From Candidatus Bipolaricaulota bacterium (GTDB lineage Bacteria; Bipolaricaulota; Bipolaricaulia; RBG-16-55-9), in NCBI GenBank assembly GCA_015487455.1, contig WFPR01000030.1, positions 1 to 7,185 of the forward strand: DNA of 7,185 bases. The letters are read 5' to 3'. Positions 5,737-7,185 of this stretch are shown one piece after another (the stretch's first letter is position 1; each line of letters begins with the position of its first letter). A program made the translations under genes and the position numbers. A model generated the notes under the pieces. The model was not told where the DNA came from and did not search any database. It was given only the letters and a program-made list of their open reading frames with translations.

Positions 5737-6519
5737 TCAGCGGGCCGCGCCCGCCAGCAGCCAAAGCGCCGCGACCGCGAGGGCCGCGGCCCCGAGCGTC
5801 AGCGCCAGGGACGCGGAGGGGACCCGGCGGCGGACGTCCTGGAGGAGCCGTTCGCCCTCCTCCCCCACGGCTCGCCACCGGGCCAGGAGCCGCCGGGCCT
5901 CCTCCGTCAACGCCTCAAGCTCCTTCAGGCGGCGCTCGAGCGCCTCGGGCTCGAGCGCCAGCTCGTTGAGCCCCTCAAGAGTCGCCTCCACGCCTTCCAA
6001 AGTTCGTCCCACCTGCTGAGCCAGCCGCGTCTCCGAGACGACGCCGTGGCCCTCGAGCACCGCGCCCGGCTCGAGGACCCGTCCCCGCCCGGTGGGCGTG
6101 ATCTCGACGTACTTCTCGCCCAGGAGCCCCAGCATCCCGATCCACACCTGGTCGCCCTCGCGGACGCGCACGCCGCGGGGGAGCCGCAGCGCGACCTCCA
6201 CGAGCGCCCCCCGTCCCGTCTCCGTCCCTGCCCCTGCGTCTGTGTCTGTGGCCGCGGCCGTGGGCGTAGGCTCGGCCCAAACGAGGCGGATGGCCGTGAC
6301 CTGGCCGACCTCGACGCCCGCGTAGCGCACGGGCGCCCCCACCTTCAGCCCCGCGACGTCCGCGAAGCGGACCCGCAGCTCGTAGCCCGCGCCCCACCCC
6401 CAGCCGAGGCCCATCAGCCGCCAGTCGCGGATCGTCAGCAGCACCAGGGCGGCCAGCGCCAGCCCGCCCACCACGAAGAGCCCCACCCGAAACGCTCGGC
6501 GCACGTCCTCCGCGTACAT
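5737..6519 (-). CDS. mlaD: MlaD-like MCE-domain lipid transport protein
   Basis: This 260-residue membrane-anchored protein carries one MCE domain, the substrate-binding ring subunit of Mla-type lipid ABC transporters. Residues 11-30 form the N-terminal membrane helix. The MCE domain spans about 45-142: YELRVRFADVAGLKVGAPV and VRYAGVEVGQV at its start, and the family hallmark GLLGEKYVEITP (131-142) at its end. A low-complexity Ala/Thr/Asp/Gly insertion (about 83-104) interrupts the domain. Residues about 165-230 are a predicted coiled coil, and 238-257 form a second hydrophobic segment at the C-terminus, absent from E. coli MlaD. The ATG directly abuts the mlaF stop codon (TAG then ATG), with AAAGGAGGGG (6523-6532) inside the end of mlaF as Shine-Dalgarno, so translation is probably coupled. 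It likely moves phospholipids or other lipids between membranes; direction and lipid are unknown. Confidence 0.88.
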   Translation of the reverse strand: MYAEDVRRAFRVGLFVVGGLALAALVLLTIRDWRLMGLGWGWGAGYELRVRFADVAGLKVGAPVRYAGVEVGQVTAIRLVWAEPTPTAAATDTDAGAGTETGRGALVEVALRLPRGVRVREGDQVWIGMLGLLGEKYVEITPTGRGRVLEPGAVLEGHGVVSETRLAQQVGRTLEGVEATLEGLNELALEPEALERRLKELEALTEEARRLLARWRAVGEEGERLLQDVRRRVPSASLALTLGAAALAVAALWLLAGAAR

Positions 6520-7171
6520 CTACCCCTCCTTTGGGTCCGGGCGCGGCGCGGCTGAGGCGAAGAACTCCCGCACGGCCGGGTGCGCGCTCGCCCGGACGCG
6601 CTCGGGGGGGCCCTCCGCCACGACGCGCCCCCCGGCCAGCACGGCCAGGCGATCGCCCAGGCGCAGCGCCTCCTCCACGTCGTGGGTCACGACCACCGCC
6701 GTCATCCCCAGGCGCTCTTTCAGCTCCAGGAGCAGATGGTCGATCTCGCGGGCCATCGCGGGGTCGACGCCCGCCGTCGGCTCGTCGCACAGCAGCACCT
6801 CGGGCTCGAGCGCCAGGGCGCGGGCCAGCGCCACCCGCTTCCGCATCCCGCCGGAGAGCTGCTCCGGGTACAGCTCCTCGACGCCCTCGAGCCCGACGAG
6901 CTTGAGGAGCGCCGCGGCCCGCGCCCGCGCCTCCCGTCGCCCCAAGCGGGCGTGCTCCCGCAGCGGGAAGGCGACGTTCTCCCAGACGCGCAGGGAGTCG
7001 AAGAGCGCCCCCTCTTGGAAGAGCATCCCCATCCTCAGGCGCACCCGGTCGAGCGCCCGCTCGGGGAGCCGGGTGAGCTCCCGGCCCAGCACCCAAACCC
7101 GCCCGCGGTCGGGGCGGAGCAGCCCGATCAGGTGCTTGAGCAGGACGGTCTTCCCGCTCCCGCTCCGCCCC
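6520..7171 (-). CDS. mlaF: MlaF-like ABC transporter ATP-binding protein, 5' end missing
   Basis: This is the ATPase subunit of an MCE/Mla-type lipid transporter, lacking its N-terminal 35-40 residues because the contig ends. Reading the minus strand up to about 7170 recovers the Walker A motif GRSGSGKT, followed by VLLKHLIGLLRPD. It continues through the Q-loop (MLFQEGALFDSL), the ABC signature LSGGMRKRVALARAL, Walker B (VLLCDEPTAGVD) and the H-loop (VVVTHD). FQEGALFDSLRVWENVAFPL is characteristic of the MlaF branch. All catalytic motifs are intact. A GTG at 7092 is only an internal codon, because Walker A lies upstream of it. The stop codon touches the mlaD start, so the two are co-translated. 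The MlaE-type permease expected beside it is not in the window and may precede it beyond the right end. Bases after 7171 are adapter. Confidence 0.93.
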
Positions 7172-7185
7172 CTGTCTCTTATACA
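7172..7185. other. Tn5/Nextera mosaic-end adapter remnant
   Basis: The last 14 bases, CTGTCTCTTATACA, are identical to the start of the Nextera transposase adapter read-through sequence (Tn5 mosaic end). They interrupt the mlaF reading frame just upstream of Walker A. This is a library artefact, not a natural transposon, and should be trimmed. Confidence 0.92.

Noticed and set aside
4679..5878. 399-codon minus-strand open frame across the exported-protein gene and the end of mlaD
   Set aside because: It is Leu/Pro/Gly/Arg-rich without recognisable domains and overlaps two better supported genes; the plus-strand frame has a -10 box, a Shine-Dalgarno and a signal segment.
5975..7096. 373-codon minus-strand open frame overlapping mlaF and mlaD
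   Set aside because: It is an Arg/Gly/Ala-rich frame-shifted shadow; mlaF and mlaD in the other frames carry all the family motifs.
7172..7185. A natural Tn5 or IS50 end
   Set aside because: Only the mosaic-end bases are present, exactly at the contig terminus, as expected for library adapter; no transposase or inside-end sequence is seen.

Overview
This is a very GC-rich bacterial contig with tightly packed genes, TTG/GTG starts next to ATG, strong AGGAGG-type ribosome binding sites and sigma70-like promoters. The pair bpsA + speD (branched-chain polyamine synthesis) is known mainly from thermophiles. The MlaF/MlaD (MCE) lipid-transport genes point to a diderm, or at least MCE-using, bacterium. 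I cannot name the phylum from the sequence. The right end finishes in 14 bases identical to the Tn5/Nextera mosaic end, so this is a metagenomic-style contig whose last bases are library adapter, not genome.

Layout. (1) 1-1281, minus strand: start of a peptide/nickel-type ABC importer operon, with a complete DppB/OppB-type permease followed by the first 76 codons of its DppC/OppC-type partner. (2) 1282-1514: a divergent intergenic region with a good plus-strand promoter, a weaker minus-strand promoter and a 9-bp inverted repeat on the plus-strand -35 element. (3) 1515-4591, plus strand: an apparent three-gene operon. bpsA encodes N4-bis(aminopropyl)spermidine synthase, speD encodes the pyruvoyl S-adenosylmethionine decarboxylase that supplies its decarboxylated-SAM substrate, and the third gene encodes an exported PHP-type CehA/McbA-like metallohydrolase. 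(4) 4592-4708: a short intergenic region with a perfect 11-bp-armed palindrome and a consensus TATAAT box. (5) 4709-5728, plus strand: an exported, helix-rich protein of unknown function with a motif reminiscent of the LTxxQ (Spy/CpxP-like) proteins. (6) 5737-7171, minus strand, convergent: mlaF (5' end missing) directly abutting mlaD, parts of an ABC transporter for lipid transport.

How the genes work together. SpeD makes decarboxylated SAM, and BpsA transfers aminopropyl groups from it to spermidine to give quaternary branched polyamines, which in thermophiles stabilise nucleic acids. The peptide importer faces this operon across a shared regulatory region. The metallohydrolase is co-directional with speD at 24 nt, but its substrate and any link to polyamines are unknown. 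MlaF and MlaD should work with an MlaE permease, which is not in the window and probably lies beyond the right end. The most unusual points are the polyamine-metallohydrolase operon, the two palindromic candidate operators, and the Ala/Gly-rich insertions in BpsA and MlaD.
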